Shown: positions 1 to 7,291, numbered from the stretch's first letter. The stretch is 9,931 nt of DNA from an uncultured Lentisphaeria bacterium (GCA_937888615.1 CALABZ010000156.1:1-9931), one strand, 5' to 3'. The notes: generated by a model not told the origin, from the letters alone. Made by a program: numbers and translations.

Positions 1-504
1 GATGTGCTCAAACTGTTCGTTTCTGTCCGGAGAACTTCCGCCCTCATGTGACTTCTTGCTCGACTGTAGGGTATATCCCATCTCTTCGAGCAACTTGCCG
101 ACGGAAACATATGATATGGAAAATCCTGCGGTAGCGAGTTCTTCTGACAATTTTCTCAAACTCTTACTTGTCCAACGCAACGGACTTTCCGGATTCCCAT
201 TTACATACGGCTCGATCAATTTATTGAGCATTTCCATAATTTCCGGTGTTTTTTCCTTGATGCCTTTTCTGCCACCTCCGTCTTTACGTTGTCGAGTCAA
301 TTCCAATTCTTGTTCTTCTCCGGAGTCAAGCAATTTGACTCCACGCAAAATCGTTGACCGGGAAATCCCGGATTGCTGCGCTACAAGCTTTATTCCACCA
401 TGCCCCAAAGTTTTGGCCATTACGGCGGCTGTTGTCCGCTTAAAACGCTCCGGTAATAACCCATTTAAACCGGTAAAAAATGATGCGATGGTTTCTGATT
501 CCAT
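1..504 (-). CDS. ISAzo13-family transposase, N-terminal part (runs off left edge)
   Basis: The minus strand is open from an ATG at 504 to the window edge, giving 168 residues. An N-terminal helix-turn-helix region (residues about 31-60, with ALGHGG-like 'TLGHGG' at 32-37 and GISRSTILRG at 46-55) is followed by a basic GGGRKG stretch (76-81). Next come 'GNPESPLRWTSKSLRKLS' (103-120) and 'LLEEMGYTLQSSKKSHEG' (138-155), then PDRNEQFEHI at the edge. This order is typical of ISAzo13 / 'Rhodopirellula transposase' proteins, which cut and paste their own element. The DDE catalytic domain lies outside the window, so intactness cannot be judged. The start is supported by a strong GGAGG at 511-515, six bases upstream, and by a promoter-like sequence further up. 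The element's terminal repeat was not identified; its end should lie in 505-620. Confidence 0.85.
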   Translation of the reverse strand, partial: MESETIASFFTGLNGLLPERFKRTTAAVMAKTLGHGGIKLVAQQSGISRSTILRGVKLLDSGEEQELELTRQRKDGGGRKGIKEKTPEIMEMLNKLIEPYVNGNPESPLRWTSKSLRKLSEELATAGFSISYVSVGKLLEEMGYTLQSSKKSHEGGSSPDRNEQFEHI

Positions 505-528
505 ATATTACCTCCAAGTTATTGAGGC

Positions 529-556
529 AATATAGCATAACTTTAGAAACGTTCCA
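529..556 (-). promoter_or_regulatory. Putative promoter of the ISAzo13 transposase
   Basis: Read on the minus strand: TGGAAC (556-551), 13 bases, then TGCTATATT (537-529), an extended -10 (TGN plus TATATT). The -10 lies about 25 bases before the ATG at 504, leaving room for a short leader with GGAGG at 515-511. The -35 is a weak match to TTGACA, so recognition would rest on the extended -10. The same TGGAAY-N13-TGCTATATT arrangement occurs in the IS630 promoter on the other strand. Inferred from sequence only. Confidence 0.4.
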
Positions 557-620
557 GTTATTATTTAACAATTACTATGGGATGATAGTGATAAAAAATA
601 TCAACATTTATCGGTATTAG

Positions 621-637
621 TGTAGTGTCTCTTAAAT
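621..637 (+). repeat. IS630 left terminal inverted repeat
   Basis: TGTAGTGTCTCTTAAAT, exactly the reverse complement of 1764-1780. The direct repeat TTAG abuts it on the outside (617-620). Confidence 0.9.
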
Positions 638-664
638 GGAATTAATCAAAAGGTGTGCTATATT
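637..664 (+). promoter_or_regulatory. Putative promoter of the IS630 transposase
   Basis: TGGAAT (637-642), 13 bases, then TGCTATATT (656-664), an extended -10. It begins at the inner edge of the left terminal repeat, so the element carries its own promoter. Predicted transcription would start near 671, which argues against the upstream GTG at 653 as the start codon and for the ATG at 698. It mirrors the promoter-like sequence of the neighbouring ISAzo13 gene. Confidence 0.4.
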
Positions 665-697
665 ATCTCCCAAAAAATAACCGAAAGGGATAATGAA

Positions 698-1759
698 ATG
701 CTCCGATATACGATTAGGCTTGATGGCGAAGCCAAAGAAAGTCTGGAAATGTTATTGAGAATCCATACCACAGAAAAACGTCTTGCCGAGCGAGCCAGAA
801 TTATTCTGCTTGCCGCCGGAGGTGACAGCGTTGCTGAAATTGCGGAAAAACTTGATTGTTCGAAGCGACGAGTCTGCGGCTGGAAAAAGCGTTATATTGA
901 AGAAGGCATAGCCGGCTTAGAGGAAAAACAACGTTCCGGTCGTCCGGCATCAATTGCTCCGGAAATTGTTGAAAAAGTAATTACCGGTGCCGTTAAACGT
1001 GACCGGGGTACCTCCTGTCGAAAAATGGCGAAAGAGGCAGGTATATCATCGGCTACGGTGCAGCGTATTTGGTCGAGGAATGCCATTAAGCCACATGTGA
1101 CGCGAACATTCAAGTTGTCTAAGGATGCTCATTTTGAAAAGAAATTCTGGGATGTCATCGGGCTTTATCTTGACCCGCCGGAACGAGCCATTGTCCTTTG
1201 TTGCGATGAAAAAAGCCAAATTCAGGCATTGGAACGAACGCAGCCAGGACTACCGCTCGGAGTTGGTCATATTCGTACCCAAACTCATGATTATTACCGA
1301 CATGGCACGACAACACTTTTTGCCGCGCTAAATTATCTCGACGGAAAGATCATTTCAAGAACAGAACATCGGCATCGCCATATTGAATGGTTGCGTTTTC
1401 TGCGTCAGATTGAAAAGGAAACCTCACGGAAACTGGATATTCATGTTGTTCTCGACAACTATGGGTCACATAAACATCCAAAGGTAATGGCATGGTTGGA
1501 AAAACATCCGCGGTTTCATTTACATTTTACGCCGACTTCCGCCTCATGGATGAACTTGGTTGAACGTTTTTTCCGTGATGTTCATATGGAAGTCGTCAAG
1601 AATGGCAGTTTTGCCCAGCTGAAAGAACTCAATGACGCGCTGCAAAATTTTATGGATGAGAGAAATGCCGCTCCGGTTCGCTACGTATGGAAGGCTGACG
1701 GCCATAAAATACTGGAAAAAATCAAGCGGGCGAAGCAAGCAATGGAACAAGGTAAATGA
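698..1759 (+). CDS. IS630-family transposase
   Basis: A 353-residue DDE transposase that would excise and reinsert its own element. Residues 1-135 hold two helix-turn-helix units: 'DSVAEIAEKLDCSKRRVCGW' (43-62), followed by the basic KQRSGRP linker (77-83), and 'CRKMAKEAGISSATVQRIW' (107-125). The catalytic core follows: D170 in CCDEKSQIQ, D253 in VLDNYGSHK and E289 in SWMNLVERFF. The 35 residues between the second Asp and the Glu fit the DD(34-36)E spacing of IS630/Tc1 enzymes. The ATG at 698 is preferred because AAAGGGA (684-690) sits seven bases upstream. An in-frame GTG at 653 would add 15 residues but overlaps the putative -10. The frame is uninterrupted and all three acidic residues are present. 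Confidence 0.93.
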   Translation: MLRYTIRLDGEAKESLEMLLRIHTTEKRLAERARIILLAAGGDSVAEIAEKLDCSKRRVCGWKKRYIEEGIAGLEEKQRSGRPASIAPEIVEKVITGAVKRDRGTSCRKMAKEAGISSATVQRIWSRNAIKPHVTRTFKLSKDAHFEKKFWDVIGLYLDPPERAIVLCCDEKSQIQALERTQPGLPLGVGHIRTQTHDYYRHGTTTLFAALNYLDGKIISRTEHRHRHIEWLRFLRQIEKETSRKLDIHVVLDNYGSHKHPKVMAWLEKHPRFHLHFTPTSASWMNLVERFFRDVHMEVVKNGSFAQLKELNDALQNFMDERNAAPVRYVWKADGHKILEKIKRAKQAMEQGK

Positions 1760-1763
1760 TATT

Positions 1764-1780
1764 ATTTAAGAGACACTACA
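1764..1780 (-). repeat. IS630 right terminal inverted repeat
   Basis: ATTTAAGAGACACTACA, a perfect inverted match to 621-637. It begins four bases after the transposase stop codon and is followed by TTAG (1781-1784), matching the left flank. Confidence 0.9.
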
Positions 1781-1827
1781 TTAGGTTATCTCTTGATGTC
1801 CTTGATAGGCGCACTCTTTTATTGAAT

Positions 1828-2931
1828 TTATACAATGGTTTTTCCATTATCGGCCGTAAAGATATGGGCCTTTCCCAAATCCAGCGACAAGGTTACTTCC
1901 GTCCCGACTTCGATAGATTTATGAGGATCGGTTTTGGCGGTGAAAGTTTCGTTCCCGGTATTCAGATAGACGAAAGTTTCCGAGCCCATCGGTTCGACCA
2001 CTTCCACTTTGGCGGTGATTCGCGGTGTTCCAGGCGTGCTTTGGGCTTGCTCCGAATCAATATCTTCCGGACGTATGCCGAATACCATTTTCTGTCCGGC
2101 ATACGGCAATAATTTTTCCCGGTATTCAGGAGTATGGATCGGCAATGCAAAAGTTTTACCGGCAAAAGTCAGGCAAGCGCCATTAAGTTTGAGTTCGCCA
2201 CCGAAGAAATTCATAGGCGGTGTCCCGATAAAGCCCGCCACAAACATATTTGCCGGATTATCATAGATGTTCAGCGGGGTATCCACCTGCTGAACGACTC
2301 CGTCTTTCATCACGCAAATGCGATTTCCCATCGTCATCGCTTCGACCTGGTCGTGGGTCACATAGATCATCGTAGTGCCCAGTCGCGAATGCAGTTTACT
2401 GATTTCGGCGCGCATCTGCACCCGCATCTTGGCGTCCAGATTAGACAGCGGTTCATCGAACAGGAATACGTCCGGCTTGCGGACAATGGCGCGCCCCACC
2501 GCAACTCGCTGACGCTGTCCACCGGACAAGGCTTTGGGCCGGCGCTGGAGGTATTCGGTCAGACCGAGCATGGCGGCGGCTTCGTTTACCCGACGCCTGA
2601 TCTCCGTTTTTTTGAATTTGCGCAGTTTCAGTCCGAAAGCCATGTTCTCGTAAACGGTCATATGCGGATACAGCGCGTAGTTCTGAAACACCATCGCAAT
2701 ATCGCGATCTTTCGGCGGAACATCATTGACGATTCGTTCCCCGATTTTAACCGTGCCTTCCGAAACTTCTTCCAGTCCGGCTATCATCCGCAGCGTCGTC
2801 GATTTGCCGCAGCCGGACGGTCCGACCAGCACCATGAATTCCCGGTCTTCGATCTTCAGATTGACATCATCAACTACTTTGGCGTTGCCGCCATAAATCT
2901 TACACACATTCTCCAATTTCACTTCTGCCAT
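1828..2931 (-). CDS. Sugar ABC importer ATPase, MalK/MsmK/UgpC type
   Basis: A 367-residue cytoplasmic ATPase that would power the permease pair encoded upstream. Walker A GPSGCGKST (37-45), Q-loop Gln83 in VFQNYALYPH, signature LSGGQ (135-139), Walker B VFLFDE (155-160), D-loop SNLD (163-166) and H-loop His193 in VTHDQ are all intact. Residues about 240-367 form the C-terminal TOBE/OB-fold regulatory region of the MalK subgroup, with the 'GIRPEDI' motif. Length and motifs are normal for CUT1 importers. The start has AAAGGA eight bases upstream of the ATG. It is the last operon gene in the window, 142 bp after the MalG-type permease. MalK-type ATPases can serve several transporters, so pairing with this importer rests on position. 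No convincing terminator was seen in the 47 bp before the IS630 end. Confidence 0.95.
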   Translation of the reverse strand: MAEVKLENVCKIYGGNAKVVDDVNLKIEDREFMVLVGPSGCGKSTTLRMIAGLEEVSEGTVKIGERIVNDVPPKDRDIAMVFQNYALYPHMTVYENMAFGLKLRKFKKTEIRRRVNEAAAMLGLTEYLQRRPKALSGGQRQRVAVGRAIVRKPDVFLFDEPLSNLDAKMRVQMRAEISKLHSRLGTTMIYVTHDQVEAMTMGNRICVMKDGVVQQVDTPLNIYDNPANMFVAGFIGTPPMNFFGGELKLNGACLTFAGKTFALPIHTPEYREKLLPYAGQKMVFGIRPEDIDSEQAQSTPGTPRITAKVEVVEPMGSETFVYLNTGNETFTAKTDPHKSIEVGTEVTLSLDLGKAHIFTADNGKTIV

Positions 2932-2987
2932 TTGTCGATCCTTTTATTATTCAAGTATTTTTATCTGCCGTCGGGATGTTGGTCATA

Positions 2988-3002
2988 AATATCATCGATA
3001 TT
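2988..3002. promoter_or_regulatory. Small dyad in the permease-ATPase gap
   Basis: AATATC-ATC-GATATT is a perfect 6+3+6 inverted repeat in the 142-bp space (2932-3073) between the MalG-type permease and the ATPase. It could be an operator or nothing; AT-rich dyads of this size arise by chance. No clear promoter was seen with it. The rest of the gap shows only a weak hairpin (3026-3044). Confidence 0.2.
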
Positions 3003-3073
3003 CAGTCTTAATATTCCATCTTTACGCCGAAACGAAATCCCGGCTTTTTGGGCTCTGCCAAATAAGTATATGC

Positions 3074-5266
3074 TTACTTCATGCTCGGGATGATGATCCC
3101 GCGCAAGATGATTTTCTGGCAGGATATAAAAAGCAGGAAGGTCGGGATCGACGCGACGACAAATCCCGCGCTGACGATCCACGGCGACTCCCGCCACCAT
3201 ATCGACGCCTGGTATAGCCATACCGCAATCGTCCACATTTTTTTGTCCTGACATATAATCAATGCCCACTCCCAGCCATTATAAGCCGCGATAAACGCGT
3301 TCAGGCAGTTGATCGCCAGAATCGGTTTGACCAGCGGCATCGCCACGATCCGGAATATCTGCATTTCGCTGGCTCCGTCGATTGTCGCCGCCTCGAACAA
3401 TTCCATCGGCAGACTGTCGAAAAAGCCTTTCAGAATAAAGATCGCCATACCGTTCGCGGCTCCCGGCAGTACCAGCGCCCAGAAGGTGTTCAGCAAATGC
3501 AGATCACGCATCAGCAGATAAGCCGGAATGGCGCTGACCATGGCCGGGAACGCCATCGTCGCCAGCAGAAAGACCAGGACTTTATCCTTGCCGCGCAGAT
3601 TGAACCGGGACAAAGCATAGGCCGCCAGCGGATTTACCGTCAGGGTCAAGGCAATTGTTATGGTCACCAGCAGCAAAGTAACGAAAATGGCTCGTCCATT
3701 GAACAGCAGATAATCCATTATTGTGCTGTAATTTTCAAACAGAGGCCGGAACGCCAGATTATATTCGTTTTGTTTGAAAGTAACCGTATAGGCATCCATG
3801 AACGGCGGGAACGCCGTTTCGATGTTATTGAGCTCCCAACCGTATTGCTTGTTGACGTTGGCAAGTGAGCCATATTTTTTCAGCAGGAATTTCTGATAGG
3901 CGATTTCCGAGGAGTCGAATATCCGCGCCTTGACCGGCAGCGATTTCATGAAATTCTTTACCAGGTCGCGACGGTTGGCCAAACCGGTCTCGTTCTTATC
4001 GTTTCTTATCGCGGCGAGAGTGAGTTGATCCCAGGATTTGAGATTTGTCCCGAGCAGCTTATTGGTTGCGTTCAGATGTTTCAGCGTTCCACTGACAAAC
4101 TGCCGGAAATTCAGATCCAGGTCAGGAGTTTCAACAAAGCGCTGCAGCCGCAACGGAAAACGTTCCTGCTGAAATTTTTCCCATAATTCCCTGATCTGAG
4201 GCTTAAAGGATGCCGGAACCGGAAACGGCGTCCGATAGAGATTTTCATATGCCGTTCCCGCCAGTTTATTATATAATTCCACGTCGAACTTATTTCCGGC
4301 CGGGAGTTGCAAAAACTGCGAAACCTCTTCACTCTGGAGAAAATCATACCAGTTGTAACGCAGGGCATAAGGTATTGATGGAGAGGCGGGGACCGTTTTC
4401 TGCCTGAATTCAAACCAGAGTTTCCGCAGTTCCGCGGCGCTATCCGTTCTGACTGGAAAAACTTCGCTGTTTTTTTCATACGAATAATTGTGCTCTTTCA
4501 GGCAAGTCAACCATTTATCCTGAATTCCCGGGGTAAACAGCATTGCGTCGGCCATACGTTTAAAGACCAGATAGGCCTGATATTTCGGATCGTCTTCCGG
4601 CGGGAACCAGCCTTGGAACCCCATCGGATACTTCATTTCCGTATCGAAATTGATGTTGTAGAAACTCTCGAACGGAAGTCCCCATTCATCGCCCAGCAGT
4701 TTCAGCGCCTGATGGCGCAACTCGCTGTCCGATAGTCCGGAAGCTTGTTCAGTATGCAGTTCCGTGTACCGGTTTTGATAAAAATCCATCAGGAAATTGA
4801 CGCTTTTCTGGGGGGACGCATAGACGATTTTATCCGACATCGGATATGCCCGGCAGAATTCCGTGTAATCAGCCGCCCGAAGCGCTATCTGCTTACGACT
4901 GTTTTTATATTTGTTCAAGTACGGTCCGGCAAAGTCGTCCACACCTTTGACGTCACGACCGATCCCAGACCAGTTGTTCCAGTAGTCAGGCATATTCGGG
5001 GCGGCCGCGTGCATCTGTTTCTGCCAGTCACGATATTTATTAAAATAAGGGACCATGCACTTGACAAAACGGTCCTTGTCGTTCCAGAAAAAACGCGGCA
5101 GCGGCCGGAAGCGTTGATAATCAAAGTCGTTGGACACGCTTCCGGTCAGGGTGATCAGGAATGGAACCACCATGGTCGCGCCAAAGATGATAAGAAATCC
5201 GTAGACCAGAAAAATAAACGTTCTGGCCTGGATTGTTTTCCTTCCGACTATCGGTAATAATGCCAT
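3074..5266 (-). CDS. MalG-type sugar ABC permease with ~450-residue extracytoplasmic insertion
   Basis: A 730-residue membrane subunit of a CUT1 sugar importer; ordinary MalG-type permeases have about 270-300. Residues 1-14 are short and basic, then TM1 spans about 16-42. A soluble region of about 450 residues follows (about 45-500), before the segment resembling the usual start of TM2 (LLFNGRAIFVTLLL, 520-533) and the LAAYALSRF motif (547-555). The permease domain fills 520-730, with the ATPase-docking EAA loop at 621-648 (ELFEAATIDGASEMQIFRI, then MP). By the positive-inside rule the insertion is extracytoplasmic. Part of it (about 276-492) shows three divergent repeats. AAGGAG lies eight bases before the ATG, and the gene starts 15 bp after the fucosidase-like gene, indicating co-transcription. 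The insertion's function is unknown; it may contact the tethered binding domain or bind glycan. Confidence 0.9.
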   Translation of the reverse strand: MALLPIVGRKTIQARTFIFLVYGFLIIFGATMVVPFLITLTGSVSNDFDYQRFRPLPRFFWNDKDRFVKCMVPYFNKYRDWQKQMHAAAPNMPDYWNNWSGIGRDVKGVDDFAGPYLNKYKNSRKQIALRAADYTEFCRAYPMSDKIVYASPQKSVNFLMDFYQNRYTELHTEQASGLSDSELRHQALKLLGDEWGLPFESFYNINFDTEMKYPMGFQGWFPPEDDPKYQAYLVFKRMADAMLFTPGIQDKWLTCLKEHNYSYEKNSEVFPVRTDSAAELRKLWFEFRQKTVPASPSIPYALRYNWYDFLQSEEVSQFLQLPAGNKFDVELYNKLAGTAYENLYRTPFPVPASFKPQIRELWEKFQQERFPLRLQRFVETPDLDLNFRQFVSGTLKHLNATNKLLGTNLKSWDQLTLAAIRNDKNETGLANRRDLVKNFMKSLPVKARIFDSSEIAYQKFLLKKYGSLANVNKQYGWELNNIETAFPPFMDAYTVTFKQNEYNLAFRPLFENYSTIMDYLLFNGRAIFVTLLLVTITIALTLTVNPLAAYALSRFNLRGKDKVLVFLLATMAFPAMVSAIPAYLLMRDLHLLNTFWALVLPGAANGMAIFILKGFFDSLPMELFEAATIDGASEMQIFRIVAMPLVKPILAINCLNAFIAAYNGWEWALIICQDKKMWTIAVWLYQASIWWRESPWIVSAGFVVASIPTFLLFISCQKIILRGIIIPSMK

Positions 5267-5281
5267 ATGTAAAACTCCTTA

Positions 5282-6937
5282 TTATGCCGGAATCAACCAG
5301 ATGCCATGGACATCGGAAAAAGAACCGTTAGGTACATCCGTTACTTTTAGAACGATCTGATTTTCTCCCGCCGCAAGACTTAATTTGCCGATGTACCTGC
5401 GTTCCGGCTTACTGTAATGATCCGTAAGCCAACTTCTTCCGGTCAAGGATGATATTCCGCTTGACAGTTCAAACCCCGCATCACTCTGGGTTTTAATTGA
5501 ACCAAGGCTCATATAAACGTCATACTCTCCTTCTTCAGGAACATCAACCTGCCAGGAAACCTTTTCATCTTTAGCATGGAAATTACCAAGCGAAACTTTT
5601 CCTTCAGTAAAATAATTCACCCAGACCGTTTTGATTCCCCGGACGCTGGTACCAAAAGAAATCTCCGCTTTTTCCGGAGCCAGGAACGCCGACTGTCCCG
5701 GTAATAATTCAATTTTTTTCGTTATTGCCGGCGGCAAAGCTTCCGGTTTCTCTTTAAAGCCAAGTTTTATAAACCACGGACCTTGTGAAGCCGGCGCAAC
5801 CGCCGGCAAACCACCAAGGACCATCCCTATGTCATCCGTGCGGATGGTGAGTTTTGTTCCATCCTCCAGTTCTGCTGAAACAGGAGTTCCTTTGGCGGGA
5901 ATCAGGATTTCATCGGATTTCGGCCACTCCCACAAGTGAATATAGAGTGCTTTCGTTTCATTTGACAAGGAAGAAACGCCAATAGACGCCTTTTGATCAA
6001 GATTGGAATGAGGTTCAATTTTACATGAAGACGCGCTCAAGCCTTCCTCGTGCCGACGAATCCATTCACCCAACGCCGCCGCCCGGTCAACGCATTCATG
6101 ACGGATCTTTCCATCCGGGGCCGGTTCGACGTTAAGTAAATAATTATATCCCATGGAAGCACACTTGCTCACTCTTCTGGACAGTTCCTCAGATGACCAG
6201 AACGTATCATCGCTACAATACCCCCATGACGTAACTCCCATGGAATCGCAACACTCAACCACCAGATTCCGGTCAGGGGCAACCTCCGGCACATGCCTTT
6301 CAGGGGTAACGAAATCACCCAATAAATAAGGTATGGTTTTATGAGAATAACCGCGATCATTCACCAGACAATCAGGCTGTAAACTTTTGATTTTTTTAAT
6401 GATTTTTTCGAAACGTTCAAAAGGAACGTCATAGGGGCATTCATGATCAAACCAAACCAGAGCCACCGGCCCATATGAAGTCAGCAACTCCTCAAGCTGA
6501 CCTTCAATGAAATCGATATAGGCCATTCCCTGACGGTTCCAGATGTCGTTCCCGTCATTCAACCAGGTTTCAAGGTTGAAATAAAAAGCGAACTTGACGC
6601 CTTTCCTCGCCGCCGCCGCCGCCAGTTCCGCGATCAGGTCGCGGCCGCATGGCGTGTTGGTCGATTTCAAGTCCGTCAACTTACTGTCCCAAAGACAAAA
6701 TCCCTCCGCATGCTTTGCGGTCGGGACAATGTACTTCGCCCCCATGGACACCGCACAGTCGACCCAGTCATCAGCGTTGAAGTTCTCCGCTTTAAACTGA
6801 TTCATCAATTTCCGATATTCATCTTTTCCGTGTTCACTCCTGACCGCGTTTTCATTTCCTCCGAGCAGGCTGTAAAGCCCGAAATGGTAAAACATGCCAT
6901 ACCTGGCGCGTTTAAACCAGTCAATACTGTTTTTCAT
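5282..6937 (-). CDS. GH29 alpha-L-fucosidase-like glycoside hydrolase, cytoplasmic
   Basis: A 551-residue enzyme of glycoside hydrolase family 29, whose members release alpha-L-fucose with retention. The N-terminal barrel (about 5-300) has the family landmarks: GMFYHFGLYS (14-23), W58, KHAEGFCLWDS (75-85), VWFDHE (161-166) with D164 as likely nucleophile, LVNDRG (191-196), GDFVTPERHVP (207-217), E228 ahead of SWGY (237-240) as possible acid/base, and LLNVEPAPDG (267-276). The usual fucose-binding His-His-Asp at 76-78 is His-Ala-Glu here, so specificity may differ. A beta-sandwich region follows. Residues about 425-551 resemble a CBM6/35-like module (EYDVYMSLGS, ending DVHGIWLIP). There is no signal peptide, so it should act on imported sugar. 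AAGGA lies nine bases before the ATG. The gene lies between the two permease genes, 15 bp before the MalG-type one. Confidence 0.88.
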   Translation of the reverse strand: MKNSIDWFKRARYGMFYHFGLYSLLGGNENAVRSEHGKDEYRKLMNQFKAENFNADDWVDCAVSMGAKYIVPTAKHAEGFCLWDSKLTDLKSTNTPCGRDLIAELAAAAARKGVKFAFYFNLETWLNDGNDIWNRQGMAYIDFIEGQLEELLTSYGPVALVWFDHECPYDVPFERFEKIIKKIKSLQPDCLVNDRGYSHKTIPYLLGDFVTPERHVPEVAPDRNLVVECCDSMGVTSWGYCSDDTFWSSEELSRRVSKCASMGYNYLLNVEPAPDGKIRHECVDRAAALGEWIRRHEEGLSASSCKIEPHSNLDQKASIGVSSLSNETKALYIHLWEWPKSDEILIPAKGTPVSAELEDGTKLTIRTDDIGMVLGGLPAVAPASQGPWFIKLGFKEKPEALPPAITKKIELLPGQSAFLAPEKAEISFGTSVRGIKTVWVNYFTEGKVSLGNFHAKDEKVSWQVDVPEEGEYDVYMSLGSIKTQSDAGFELSSGISSLTGRSWLTDHYSKPERRYIGKLSLAAGENQIVLKVTDVPNGSFSDVHGIWLIPA

Positions 6938-6954
6938 AATAAATTATCCTTGTT

Positions 6955-6964
6955 TTTACGCTTA
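6955..6964 (+). repeat. 10-bp direct repeat, copy 1 (TTTACGCTTA)
   Basis: Identical to 7368-7377; the two copies bracket the hairpin-rich intergenic element. This copy is 17 bases upstream of the fucosidase-like ATG on the minus strand. It could be a target-site duplication or part of a duplicated leader. Confidence 0.4.
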
Positions 6965-7182
6965 GTTTTGTCAAAAATTCTATAACTACATTGTATTTAA
7001 ATTATTGATTTCAAAAATAATAACGGTCTATGTCCGTTTTTCCTTTGCGGGAGTTCCGAAAAATCAGAGTTATCTGAGCCTTTAGTCCAAAGCTCGTCGA
7101 AACCGGAGCGGATACGGTGGATAACTCAAGGCATTCGAGAATGGCTCCACCACCGGTGAACCGTTCCGGCCTCCCGCTCAAC

Positions 7183-7212
7183 GTTGAAAAATCAACTGCG
7201 TGATTTTTCAAC
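7183..7212. repeat. 12-bp perfect hairpin
   Basis: GTTGAAAAATCA (7183-7194), a six-base loop, then TGATTTTTCAAC (7201-7212): a perfect 12-bp stem at the centre of the intergenic element. Not followed by a T-run on either strand, so it is not a standard terminator. Confidence 0.75.
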
Positions 7213-7267
7213 ATCGCTTCCGGCCGGGCGGATATGTTTTTCTGCGCCTGACGGCTTAGTTTTGTTT

Positions 7268-7280
7268 CGCCTTGCAGGCG
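7268..7280. repeat. Short GC hairpin
   Basis: CGCCT-TGC-AGGCG: a five-base perfect stem with a three-base loop, next to the larger GC stem at 7292-7324. Confidence 0.4.
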
Positions 7281-7291
7281 ACCAGCGCTGT

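Larger units (their letters stand above)
621..1780 (+). mobile_element. Complete IS630-family insertion sequence (1160 bp)
   Basis: Perfect 17-bp inverted repeats (621-637 and 1764-1780) enclose a single intact transposase gene. Total length (1160 bp) and gene content fit the IS630 family. The element is flanked on both sides by TTAG in direct orientation (617-620 and 1781-1784). IS630 elements normally insert at and duplicate a TA dinucleotide, so the duplication may be the TA inside TTAG or inside the outer TGTA/TACA of the repeats; the exact junction cannot be fixed from one copy. It lies 47 bp beyond the stop codon of the ABC ATPase gene, convergent with it, and about 117 bp from the ISAzo13 gene. 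Intact ends and an open frame suggest a recent, possibly active copy. Confidence 0.9.

Noticed and set aside
2..535. Plus-strand open frame of 177 codons at the left edge
   Set aside because: The opposite strand encodes a recognisable ISAzo13 transposase with a strong ribosome-binding site; the plus frame is its shadow.
653..697. Upstream GTG start for the IS630 transposase
   Set aside because: It falls within the putative promoter and lacks a ribosome-binding site, whereas the ATG at 698 has AAAGGGA at good spacing.
2134..2988. Long (284-codon) plus-strand open frame opposite the ATPase gene
   Set aside because: It lies antisense to a protein with every ABC ATPase motif intact, is rich in His/Arg/Phe from reverse-complemented codons, and resembles no family. 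It is a shadow.
3026..3049. GCCG...CGGC stem followed by five T on the plus strand, as a terminator
   Set aside because: There are only four Watson-Crick pairs on the plus strand, where no gene ends. On the minus strand G-U pairs extend the stem but no T-run follows.
7022..7041. Stem AACGG/CCGTT followed by T-rich sequence, as an intrinsic terminator
   Set aside because: The stem has only five pairs with a seven-base loop, and in the minus direction it would cut the operon just before the fucosidase-like gene. Too weak to call.
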